The notes beneath the pieces were generated by a model. The model ran no database searches. It was not told the origin of the DNA and saw nothing but the letters and a program-made list of their open reading frames with translations. Both the position numbers and the translations under genes were made by a program. Below are positions 56,586 to 63,759 of a DNA stretch of 64,000 bases, piece after piece. Every line of letters begins with the position of its first letter. Within the stretch, counting starts at the first letter, position 1. Source of the DNA: JBGANR01 sp044222225 (GTDB lineage: Bacteria > Actinomycetota > Actinomycetes > Mycobacteriales > Mycobacteriaceae); contig JBGANR010000001.1 in assembly GCA_044222225.1 (NCBI GenBank), positions 1 to 64,000 on the forward strand. Direction: 5' to 3'.

Positions 56586-56705
56586 CTACTTCTTCTTGCG
56601 CTGCTTGCCAGTGCTCTCGTTGGTCGTGGTCTTCGGGTGACTCTTCACCGTGGACTGCTTGACGAATCGTCCCGTGATCGCGCTGCGCCCTCGCTTGCCT
56701 GCCAT
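56586..56705 (-). CDS. 39-aa basic small protein upstream of CBASS
   Basis: MAGKRGRSAITGRFVKQSTV then a Lys/Thr-rich tail, from ATG at 56705 after a GGAGGTGAG site. Small proteins of this pattern (KRGRSAITGR.VKQSTV) recur in actinobacterial genomes, often with odd annotations. It lies 88 nt before the CD-NTase on the same strand and may be the first gene of that transcript. Confidence 0.55.
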   Translation of the reverse strand: MAGKRGRSAITGRFVKQSTVKSHPKTTTNESTGKQRKKK

Positions 56706-56728
56706 GCCTCTCACCTCCCAGCGTGTTG

Positions 56729-56795
56729 CACATCCGGCTCTGTGTTTCAATTCTAACACATTCTGCGTCGAGATCGACTCGGCGTTGCGGATGTG
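56729..56795. promoter_or_regulatory. Divergent promoter with nested inverted repeats (CBASS side / XRE-ImmA side)
   Basis: Outer repeat CACATCCG (56729-56736) with CGGATGTG (56788-56795); inner repeat TGTGTT (56741-56746) with AACACA (56755-56760). They lie between the minus-strand small gene and the plus-strand XRE gene (ATG 56809), so the XRE protein is the obvious ligand and may control CBASS too. Confidence 0.6.
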
Positions 56796-56808
56796 AGACA
56801 CTGGAGGC

Positions 56809-57177
56809 ATGGCCAAGACTACGATCAACACGGCCGCGCTTTACGCCGCCCTGGACGCCGCCCGACTGGAGCGTCAACTGTCCTGGCGCTCGTTGGCCAG
56901 CGAGGTCGGCGTGAGTCCATCGCTGCTCTCGCGGCTCGGTAACGGCCTCAAACCCGACACTGACGGGTTCGCCACCATCATCGCGTGGCTTCGACTCCCT
57001 GCCGAAGACTTCTTCGAGCACGAGGGGCGAAGTGCAGCAGATGACGACCGTGAGCCTGACCTCATGGCCCAACTTGCACCGCTTCTGCGCGCACGCAAGG
57101 ACCTCAGCGAGACCGACATCAAGTACCTGCAACAAGTGATCGGCGCAACCGTCGAACGTGCACGAGCGCAAGGATGA
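56809..57177 (+). CDS. XRE-family helix-turn-helix regulator
   Basis: 122 aa. The HTH is LSWRSLASEVGVSPSLLSRLGNG; the C-terminal part is helical. It overlaps/abuts an ImmA/IrrE metallopeptidase gene 3 nt downstream, the classic repressor + protease pair (ImmR-ImmA logic), and is divergent from the CBASS genes. Likely a repressor that is cleaved or inactivated by the protease on a stress or infection signal. Confidence 0.88.
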   Translation: MAKTTINTAALYAALDAARLERQLSWRSLASEVGVSPSLLSRLGNGLKPDTDGFATIIAWLRLPAEDFFEHEGRSAADDDREPDLMAQLAPLLRARKDLSETDIKYLQQVIGATVERARAQG

Positions 57178-57180
57178 CCT

Positions 57181-57744
57181 GTGCGGCGAGGATTCAAGAC
57201 CGAGGCGAAGCGCCTCGCGCTGGAGCTGCGATCTGAAATTGGCCTCGATGCGCACGCGCCCTTCGAGCCCTACGCGTTTGCCGCGGAGTACGGAATCCCA
57301 GTCGTCCAGCTCAGCGATCTCGAAAGTGAAGCCCGTGCCCACTTTCTGAGAGCGGACGGGAGCGCCCTATCTGGAGCCTTGATCCCGCACGGAACAGGCT
57401 TGATCATCCTGGAGAACGACGCACAACCGCTGGCCCGCAGGCGCACCACCATGTGTCACGAACTCGCCCACGTCATCCTTGAGCATCAGTTTGGCGTCTC
57501 CCTTTCGGACGAGAGGAGGTGTGGGCTCGGTGGCGATCAAGAAGCAGAAGCCGACTGGCTGTCCGGCGAGATGCTAATTCCCACCGACGGTGCCTTCCGG
57601 CTCGCCCGGGCAAACGCCACCGATGAGGCGGCGGCAGCGGAATACGACGTCAGCCTGGCGGTCGCCCGCTGGCGGATGAACCACAGCGGAGCTCGCAAGG
57701 TCATCGAGCGGTCGCGGGCCAAGTGGGCCAGGGCCACGGGCTGA
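57181..57744 (+). CDS. ImmA/IrrE-family metallopeptidase
   Basis: 187 aa from GTG at 57181. The zinc site is MCHELAHVILEH with a downstream Glu (DQEAEADWL). It should cleave or inactivate the XRE protein encoded just upstream. The position next to CBASS suggests control of that operon, as reported for other XRE/ImmA-type pairs beside defence systems; here this is an inference. Confidence 0.9.
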   Translation: MRRGFKTEAKRLALELRSEIGLDAHAPFEPYAFAAEYGIPVVQLSDLESEARAHFLRADGSALSGALIPHGTGLIILENDAQPLARRRTTMCHELAHVILEHQFGVSLSDERRCGLGGDQEAEADWLSGEMLIPTDGAFRLARANATDEAAAAEYDVSLAVARWRMNHSGARKVIERSRAKWARATG

Positions 57745-57836
57745 TCAACTCCGCGAGTGCGTTCAGCGGACCGTCCGGCGGGGTGGTGCGAATGCGCGGT
57801 GCCTTGGTGCGGTCCGTCCGTGCATCCGCGTTCCTA

Positions 57837-58061
57837 TCACTCGATCGTGGCGAGGAGCTCGGCCGGCTTCACCTCAAGCGCGTGCGCGAGCTTGACGATG
57901 ACGTCCAGCGTCGGGTTGCGGCGCGATCGCTCCAGGCCGCTGATGTACGTGCGGTCGAGCCCGACGTGGTGCGCGAAGGCTTCCTGGGATGACCAGCCGC
58001 GCTCATGTCGCAAGTCGCGGAGGCGCTCGCCGAAAGCGATCCGATGCGCCGGGATGGTCAT
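57837..58061 (-). CDS. XRE-family helix-turn-helix protein
   Basis: 74 aa from ATG at 58061. RLRDLRHERGWSSQEAFAHHVGLDRTYISGLERSRRNPTLDVIVKLAHALEVKP is a single-HTH repressor fold. It is divergent from the HTH protein at 58182 and may share the palindromic operator at 58112-58139. No partner gene follows. Confidence 0.85.
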   Translation of the reverse strand: MTIPAHRIAFGERLRDLRHERGWSSQEAFAHHVGLDRTYISGLERSRRNPTLDVIVKLAHALEVKPAELLATIE

Positions 58062-58111
58062 GTATCAACGATTTCGATACGCTGACGATGAGTCCACGGA
58101 CTATCAGTCAC

Positions 58112-58139
58112 ATCGTTGCCGCAGCGTTGTGGCAGCGAT
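58112..58139. promoter_or_regulatory. Imperfect inverted repeat between two divergent HTH genes
   Basis: ATCGTTGCCGCA-GCGT-TGTGGCAGCGAT: 12-bp arms with 10 matches. It lies 43 nt upstream of the plus-strand start and 51 nt upstream of the minus-strand one, so it is a candidate operator for either regulator. A further GTATC...GATAC pair is nearby. Confidence 0.5.
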
Positions 58140-58181
58140 CGACTCGTTCTCGGGATGCTCAGGAGTTTTGGAGGAGAGTTG

Positions 58182-58523
58182 ATGCCCGACGACGAATGGC
58201 TCGACGTCGCAGCCGCGGCCGAACGTCATGACTGCAGCACCAAGACCATCCGGCGACGCATCCGCCAGGGGAGCCTGCCAGCACGCACCCAGATGGTGGC
58301 CGGCCGCGACGGCCGGCCGGTCGTCAAGACCTTGATCCAAGTCTCGGACCTGGACGATGCGTTCGGATGGACTGCGCGCGATGAGAATGTCCGACAGATC
58401 CGTCAGTCGGCTTCGCCGTGGAGCGACGAGCAGAAGGCAGTGATCCGTCAGGTGTTTCTGGACCATCTCCGTGATCGTGAGGCCAAGCGGCAAAGCTCCG
58501 GCGGAGCCGGCTCATCGACGTAG
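58182..58523 (+). CDS. Helix-turn-helix (excisionase/MerR-like) protein
   Basis: 113 aa from ATG at 58182 (GGAGGAG site). ERHDCSTKTIRRRIRQGSLPARTQ is a small HTH; the rest is charged and Ser/Gly-rich at the end. It is the last gene before the orphan mutM 3' end, i.e. at the island edge, where excisionase-like or regulatory genes are expected. No integrase is adjacent. Confidence 0.65.
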   Translation: MPDDEWLDVAAAAERHDCSTKTIRRRIRQGSLPARTQMVAGRDGRPVVKTLIQVSDLDDAFGWTARDENVRQIRQSASPWSDEQKAVIRQVFLDHLRDREAKRQSSGGAGSST

Positions 58524-58735
58524 AAGGAGGCGGCCACCCTTAGCTCCAGCGTGCTTCCCGGGGGCGTCGGCGCGCCCTTCGACACGGGGTCTCTACTATG
58601 GAGCTCCCGACACTGCTTCTGGCCACGGCCCTAGAGCGGCATCCTCGAGCCGTGATTTGGGCAATATAGCCCCTGCCCAGGTGGAATGCTTCCCTCGACT
58701 CTGAATGAGAGTCAACGTCACAAACTTGGGAAGTG

Positions 58736-58886
58736 GGGTACTTCCCAGAAGTACCTAAGTGTCTATGGGCGTGAAGGGCACTCGTGCAAGCGCTGCGGAA
58801 CCCCGATCGTACGCGAGCGTTTCATGAATCGCTCGAGCCACTTTTGCCCGGTCTGCCAGCGAAAACGTTCGCCGAAGCCCCGCTGA
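58736..58886 (+). pseudogene. mutM: Orphan 3' end of a mutM gene
   Basis: The frame 58752-58886 encodes YLSVYGREGHSCKRCG...FCPVCQRKRSPKPR, the MutM zinc finger and C-terminus. Homology reaches back to GGGTAC at 58736, but one extra nucleotide relative to intact copies shifts the frame. Together with the truncated gene at 23110 it is the natural other half of a mutM interrupted by about 34.8 kb, although it could also be a leftover of a further copy. Confidence 0.8.
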
Positions 58887-59069
58887 TGATCGAAACTTGC
58901 CACGGCTACTTCCGTGCGCGCGCCGCCGCTCGATCGGCTGTACGTCAATGTATCGAGCTTCGAAACGCTGCATGTGACTTGAAGGTGTACGGGCGGGTCC
59001 GAAGGCCTGCGTTCGGTGAAGGGCCAGATCACAACGGAGCTGCCATGCGGAGACTGGGAGCATCGGGCG

Positions 59070-59909
59070 ATGCCTGAGCTCCCCGAAGTCGAGGTTGTGC
59101 GCCGCGGACTCGACGATCACGTCCGTGGCCGGACGATTGCCGCGGTGGTCATCCGGCATCCGCGGGCCGCGCGTCGGCATGTGGCCGGTCCTGAGGATCT
59201 CGCAGCACGGATGATCGGTGCGACGATCACCGGGACAGCGCGTCGCGGCAAGTACTGCTGGCTGATCCTTGATGATCGGGACGCGCTGCTCATGCATCTG
59301 GGGATGAGCGGGCAGATGCTCATCACGTCGCCTGAAGTGGCGGTCGCTCGGCACGAGCGGGCGCGGTTCACCTTCACCGATGGCGGCAGCGATCTGCGCT
59401 TCGACGATCAGCGCACGTTCGGTCATCTGATGTACGACGAGGGCGGAGCCGAGCTGCCGTCGCCGATCGCCCATATCGCGCGGGATCCGTTCGACCCGGA
59501 GTTCGATCAAGCGGCTGCTGTCGCGCGGATCAAGACCAGACGTACTGGGATCAAACGCGCGTTGCTGGACCAAACGCTGGTGTCCGGCGTTGGCAGCATA
59601 TACGCCGACGAAGCGCTCTGGGCCGCCAAGGTGCACGGCGAGACGCCGGCGTCCTCGCTGACCAAGCCGAGGATCTCGGCGGTGATCGACGCTGCACGAG
59701 AGGTCATGGCCGCTGCGCTCGCCCAAGGCGGAACCTCGTTCGATTCGCTCTATGTAGACGTCGCCGGCAGCAGCGGATACTTTTCCCGGAGCCTGAACGT
59801 CTACGGACTTGCCGGGCATCCCTGCACGCGTTGCGGGAGGTCCGTCGTGCGGGAGAAGTTCATGAACCGGTCGAGCCATTTTTGCCCGGTCTGCCAGCGG
59901 AAACGCTAG
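59070..59909 (+). CDS. mutM: Complete third MutM (formamidopyrimidine-DNA glycosylase)
   Basis: 279 aa from ATG at 59070. All MutM motifs are intact, including CTRCGRSVVRE...FCPVCQRKR at the C-terminus. It is very similar to the copy at 24260 and less so to the disrupted chromosomal gene. One notable change is Gly-Ser for Gly-Asn in the H2TH loop (SGVGSIYADE), where most MutM have GNIYADE. It lies 183 bp after the orphan mutM tail and begins the second accessory stretch. Confidence 0.93.
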   Translation: MPELPEVEVVRRGLDDHVRGRTIAAVVIRHPRAARRHVAGPEDLAARMIGATITGTARRGKYCWLILDDRDALLMHLGMSGQMLITSPEVAVARHERARFTFTDGGSDLRFDDQRTFGHLMYDEGGAELPSPIAHIARDPFDPEFDQAAAVARIKTRRTGIKRALLDQTLVSGVGSIYADEALWAAKVHGETPASSLTKPRISAVIDAAREVMAAALAQGGTSFDSLYVDVAGSSGYFSRSLNVYGLAGHPCTRCGRSVVREKFMNRSSHFCPVCQRKR

Positions 59910-59998
59910 TTCAGAGGCCAGACACGACCGCTGAGGGAGGCGCGCCGGACCTTCTCCGGCGACCCCGTGGAGGCCGAAGGAACGGTGTCAGCTCAGGC

Positions 59999-60016
59999 AC
60001 ACCCCGTTGGACGGTC
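59999..60016. repeat. 18-bp direct repeat, copy 2
   Basis: ACACCCCGTTGGACGGTC, identical to 25331-25348, 90 bp after the third mutM stop. See copy 1. Confidence 0.55.
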
Positions 60017-60155
60017 GCGAATGGTGCTTTCCGAGAGTTGGTGACTGGCCCTCCGTGCGCGGGGTCGGCACTCGTGCGCACCCGAAGGACTGTCGGTGGT
60101 CGTGGCCATACTGATGAGACACGGTCAGTTGGACTTCGAGAAGGCGAGGGCGGGC

Positions 60156-60380
60156 ATGGTCAAGAAGGGCGTCGAGACCTACAACGAGGGTGGTCAATGG
60201 AAGAGCCGCCGGCAGGGCAACCAGCGGGCGTTCGCCGTGGGAGGCACGAAGGCGGAGCAGACCGCCAAGGGCCGGGATGCCGCCAAGTCCGATGGCGTGG
60301 AGCACACCATCAAGAAGTTGGACGGCACCATCGGGGAGAAGAACAGCTACGGGCGCGACCCGAACCCGCCGAAGGGCTGA
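60156..60380 (+). CDS. DUF2188 protein
   Basis: 74 aa from ATG at 60156. The DUF2188 pattern is GGQWKSRRQGNQRAFAVGGT.AEQTAKGRDAAKSDGVEHTIK and the end GEKNSYGRDPNPPKG. The family is small, widespread and of unknown function. Single gene between the third mutM and the second Phd-like pair. Confidence 0.75.
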   Translation: MVKKGVETYNEGGQWKSRRQGNQRAFAVGGTKAEQTAKGRDAAKSDGVEHTIKKLDGTIGEKNSYGRDPNPPKG

Positions 60381-60416
60381 GCCCGACCGTCCCCATCCAG
60401 CGGGAGGGCCCGCCGA

Positions 60417-60716
60417 TCATCGCAGCTCTTCGAACGCGGTGAACAGTTCGACGAGCAGCGGCTCCAGCCGCGTGATCGCCTCGGCGTCGTCGCGGTCGCC
60501 CTGGACCAGCAACTCAGAGTGCCGGCTCGTCGGCAGGGCCGAGACCTCGTCCTGCGTCGCGCACCGAACGATGAGCGGGTGCTCGAGGCCGCGGACGAAG
60601 CCGATGGCGCGTTCGAACGACACCGCGCCGAGGTACATGCCCGGTCGCTTCGTGATGACGCGGGCCCAGTCCTCCGGCGTGATCGAGCTCATCGGCGTGA
60701 CGATGTGGTCGTCCAC
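60417..60716 (-). CDS. 99-aa 'RPGMYLG' protein paired with a Phd-like antitoxin (copy 2)
   Basis: 99 aa, about 75% identical by eye to 51612-51911; the core is TKRPGMYLGAVSFERAIGFVRGLEHPLI. Same order relative to its Phd-like neighbour (3-nt gap). Function unknown. Confidence 0.6.
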   Translation of the reverse strand: MDDHIVTPMSSITPEDWARVITKRPGMYLGAVSFERAIGFVRGLEHPLIVRCATQDEVSALPTSRHSELLVQGDRDDAEAITRLEPLLVELFTAFEELR

Positions 60717-60719
60717 GGC

Positions 60720-60950
60720 TCAGCCCTCTCTCTGTCGTCGGGCGCGGTCGTAGGCGTCGAGCAGCCGCCGGGCGTTGGCCGGGGGCCGGAACAGGTGGGC
60801 GGTCTCCCGCCACGAGGCGTACTCGTCGGCGGGAAGGAGCACGGCATTTCCTCTGTCGGAGACGATCTCGACGGCGTCGTGGTCGTCAACGACCCGCGCG
60901 ACGAGCGAGCGCAGCGTTCTGGCCGCATCGCTGGCGCTGATCGCGCGCAT
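60720..60950 (-). CDS. Phd/YefM-like antitoxin (copy 2)
   Basis: 76 aa from ATG at 60950. MRAISASDAARTLRSLVARV...AVEIVSDRGNAVLLPADEYASWRE. The same fold as copy 1. It is divergent from the gene at 61023, so the 72-nt gap holds both promoters. Confidence 0.8.
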   Translation of the reverse strand: MRAISASDAARTLRSLVARVVDDHDAVEIVSDRGNAVLLPADEYASWRETAHLFRPPANARRLLDAYDRARRQREG

Positions 60951-61022
60951 GACCGCCTCCTCGTCGTTCTCGATCCATCCTCCCAGATCCGACGGACATA
61001 GGCTCGAGACGGAGAGGAGCGG

Positions 61023-61337
61023 ATGATGGAGGAGCAGCCCTGCGCGCCGTCGTTCGTCGTTGTCGACTCCCTCGACGACCTGCGGGGGCCGGCCCGCGGC
61101 GAGATCGCGCTGCCGAACCGGCTGATGTGGAACTCGTCGCGGTCGTTCGACCTCGCCGACGACGACCGCCACCGCTCGCTCATCAGGATCGTCCTTCGCG
61201 AGGCCCGCAGCCAGAGGGACCTAGCCGAGTTCGTCGACCGCGACGGTCTCATCAGGCTCTGGCCGTCTCTCGGCCTCCCCGAGACGATTGCCGAGGCCTG
61301 GGAGGCGAGGTTCCCGGAGTTGAGGAGGGCGACGTGA
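61023..61337 (+). CDS. Single-domain homologue of the two-repeat protein at 25507
   Basis: 104 aa. PSFVVVDSLDDLRGPARGEIALPNRLMW...RHRSLIRIVLREARSQRDLAEFVDRDGLIRLWPSLGLPETIAEAWEARFPEL matches the second repeat of the 213-aa protein closely, as if one copy had duplicated its domain after separation. Overlaps the next gene by GTGA. Function unknown (possible abortive-infection partner). Confidence 0.6.
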   Translation: MMEEQPCAPSFVVVDSLDDLRGPARGEIALPNRLMWNSSRSFDLADDDRHRSLIRIVLREARSQRDLAEFVDRDGLIRLWPSLGLPETIAEAWEARFPELRRAT

Positions 61338-61570
61338 CGCTCTTCGCCGACGAGCACCCCGAGGCCCTGCAGGTCCTCGCCGACTCCACGATCAGGGTCG
61401 CCGACGGTCTCGACGAGCGCCTGGGCTGGCAGCTGCGGGCCGGTCGGGTCGGGATCGTCAACGGGCTCCAGGTCGAGTATGCGGCGACCATCATGTTGAG
61501 GATCTCGGCTGAGCACTGCTCGACTGCTCGTCCCGATGATGTTTATGTTCGTACAGTCGTCAGCCATTGA
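61334..61570 (+). CDS. Hypothetical protein coupled to the domain gene (copy 2)
   Basis: 78 aa from GTG at 61334. DEHPEALQVLADSTIRVADGLDERLGWQL is shared with 26145-26456. Its C-terminus diverges after ISAE and is shorter by 25 residues, so at least one of the two may be truncated. Confidence 0.5.
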   Translation: MTLFADEHPEALQVLADSTIRVADGLDERLGWQLRAGRVGIVNGLQVEYAATIMLRISAEHCSTARPDDVYVRTVVSH

Positions 61571-61684
61571 GCCAGTGCCGCACCTGTGAAGAATCTGAAG
61601 CAATTATGCGCGAATCGTGTGTCATACTGAAGTTCAAGTCCTGGCCGATTCCGCGGTTCCGGACGCGGACTCAGGAGGTACACG

Positions 61685-62380
61685 ATGGTTTCAGCTTCGC
61701 CCGCCGACGCTCTCGGCCAGCATTCGCAAGGCGTCCGCGACGCGCTCGTCGAGGTCGTGAGGTCGGTGCATGATCACTTCGCCGAAGCTCACAGCGTGTC
61801 GCGCTCGCGGTACGGGATGGGGTTCGGCAGCCAGTGGCGCGATCTGCTGGACGAGGCACACGATGAGGTCACGCGGCACGGCTTTCAGACGCACACTCTC
61901 ACCCCGGGCGGGCACAAGGTGCCGGTCGTCAACGGCTGCTTGGTGTATGTCTGGCGCGTCCCGGACAACCCTGACGCCGTGAGCAAGTTCGCGTCGAGCC
62001 CGACAAGGCAGTCAGGCTTCGTCGCACCGCCGCCACCGGCGATGCTGTTCGAGCCCGCCTTCCCCGACGAGGCAGGGCCGGTGGACGACGGTGCCCAGAG
62101 GGCTGAGACGGAGGCCATGCTCGAAGCCGTCCACGACACGATGCCCCTGGTGCTCGTCATGGTGTGGTCGACCCCTCGGCAGCTGCAGTCGATCGAGTGG
62201 GCCGTCGCCGATCTCGACGACGCCGGGAAAGTCACGCTCCACGGCCAAGAGAGCATCTGGGAGCCGGAGCTCGTCGCTGTAGATGCGGTGTCGGACGTCG
62301 AGTCGTTCGACAGCGGCACGCCGATTCCGCCCTCCGTCGAGCCCCGCGAGCAGGAGGATACGGATCCGGATGCGCGATGA
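61685..62380 (+). CDS. Hypothetical protein in a possible regulatory pair
   Basis: 231 aa from ATG at 61685 with an AGGAGGT site. I do not recognise the family. Features: an N-terminal helix-rich part (GVRDALVEVVRSVHDHF), a central VVNGCLVYVWRVP strand region, a Pro-rich linker, and an acidic C-terminus. The next gene (XRE-ImmA) starts 11 nt before its stop, so the two form an operon; the first could be the protease substrate or a toxin it controls. Confidence 0.6.
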   Translation: MVSASPADALGQHSQGVRDALVEVVRSVHDHFAEAHSVSRSRYGMGFGSQWRDLLDEAHDEVTRHGFQTHTLTPGGHKVPVVNGCLVYVWRVPDNPDAVSKFASSPTRQSGFVAPPPPAMLFEPAFPDEAGPVDDGAQRAETEAMLEAVHDTMPLVLVMVWSTPRQLQSIEWAVADLDDAGKVTLHGQESIWEPELVAVDAVSDVESFDSGTPIPPSVEPREQEDTDPDAR

Positions 62381-63488
62381 CACCCCGAGCCTGTTCGACG
62401 TCGCGAGCTCCAGTCAGGCCCACGGCCGGTTCGAGCCGGCGCGACTGACCCAGGCCCGCGTCCGGCGCTCAGTGACCAAGGCGGACCTGGCATCCGAGGT
62501 CGGTGTGTCAGCCGCTGCGATCGGCCAGTACGAGGCCGGTGTCAACTCTCCTCGCGCCGACGTGCTCGACCGCTTGGCTAAGGCGCTCGACGTTCGCCCG
62601 GGCTTCTTCGGGGTCGGTCGCCCGCTGGCGCGCATCGACACGGTCAACGCGCATTTCCGCAGCCTGCGGTCGGCGCGGGTGAGCGACCGGCAGAAGGCGC
62701 TGGCGACAGCGACGCTGGTGTGGGAGCTGACTTTCGCGCTCGAGCGGCACGTCAGGCTCCCGGAATTGGACCTGCCCGAGGTCGGCGCTGGTAGCTCGCC
62801 CGCCGAGGCGGCGGCCCTCCTGCGCCGGCACTGGGGTCTGCCTGAAGGTCCGGTCAGGCACCTCGTCGCCACGGCCGAGTCCCGCGGCATTGTCGTAGCG
62901 GTGCGCCCGCTCGCCGAGATCGACACCGTCGACGCATTCTCTGTCGTGATCGTCGACCGGCCGATCATCATCACCACGCCGCGGCGGACGGAGAACGTGT
63001 TCAAGCACCGGTTCTCCATCGCGCACGAGATCGGGCACCTGCTGCTGCATGCCGACTCCGCCGAGCACAGCGCGGCCATAGAGAAGGAAGCCGACGAGTT
63101 CGCCGCCGCTTTCCTCACCCCTGCGTCCTCCATGGACGCGGCCCTCCCTCAGCGGCTCGATCTGGCGGCGCTGGACCGCCTGGGCAGGACGTGGGGCGTC
63201 TCGCCGACGTCTTTGGTGCGGCGGATGGTGGAGCGGGGTCGCACGACCGAGTCTTCGGCGCGCCGGGCCTACCAGCGCCTGTCAACGGTCTACGACGCCA
63301 AGGCGGATCCGACCAGCGCCTACCCGGGCGAGGTGCCGACGCTGCTGAGGAAGGCCGCGGAGCTCGCTGGCGACCACGGCGCACCCGTGCCCGCGCTGGC
63401 CGAGGCGTTGAAGATCGCACCGTCCCAAGTGCGAGACCTGTTGGGGGAGAACGACGATCGCCCAGTTCTTCGCATTGTGGGCGACTGA
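62370..63488 (+). CDS. XRE helix-turn-helix / ImmA-IrrE metallopeptidase fusion
   Basis: 372 aa from ATG at 62370 (overlap with the preceding gene). HTH: TKADLASEVGVSAAAIGQYEAGVNSP. The C-terminal ImmA/IrrE domain has AHEIGHLLLH and a downstream Glu (EKEADEFAAAFLTP). Same architecture as the HigA-type protein at 47404 but not paired with a RelE toxin; the preceding 231-aa gene takes that position. Confidence 0.88.
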   Translation: MRDDTPSLFDVASSSQAHGRFEPARLTQARVRRSVTKADLASEVGVSAAAIGQYEAGVNSPRADVLDRLAKALDVRPGFFGVGRPLARIDTVNAHFRSLRSARVSDRQKALATATLVWELTFALERHVRLPELDLPEVGAGSSPAEAAALLRRHWGLPEGPVRHLVATAESRGIVVAVRPLAEIDTVDAFSVVIVDRPIIITTPRRTENVFKHRFSIAHEIGHLLLHADSAEHSAAIEKEADEFAAAFLTPASSMDAALPQRLDLAALDRLGRTWGVSPTSLVRRMVERGRTTESSARRAYQRLSTVYDAKADPTSAYPGEVPTLLRKAAELAGDHGAPVPALAEALKIAPSQVRDLLGENDDRPVLRIVGD

Positions 63489-63759
63489 TGAACGACCGTC
63501 ACCGACAGCATCGCTTGGTTCGCGCGGTCGACCATCACGTAAAGGTGCTCCAGGGGCTCGATCGATCCGACGATCGTCCGCGTGGACGAAGACTTCGAGT
63601 AGTGCTGAGGCAGTCCCGCCATCACTCTGCCCCCTCCCGTTCCGCGGCTACCGAGACGAGGGGATGGTCGGTTAGTTTGGCGCATTTCTCGGATGCTCCT
63701 GGCAGACTTCTCAATTATGGCCGCCGCAACGAAGCGGCGCACGCGTTGAGGGGGTTGGC
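63489..63759. other. 271-nt stretch without a recognisable gene
   Basis: Open frames on both strands here are short and look non-coding. It should hold the promoter of the partial gene at 63760. Confidence 0.5.
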
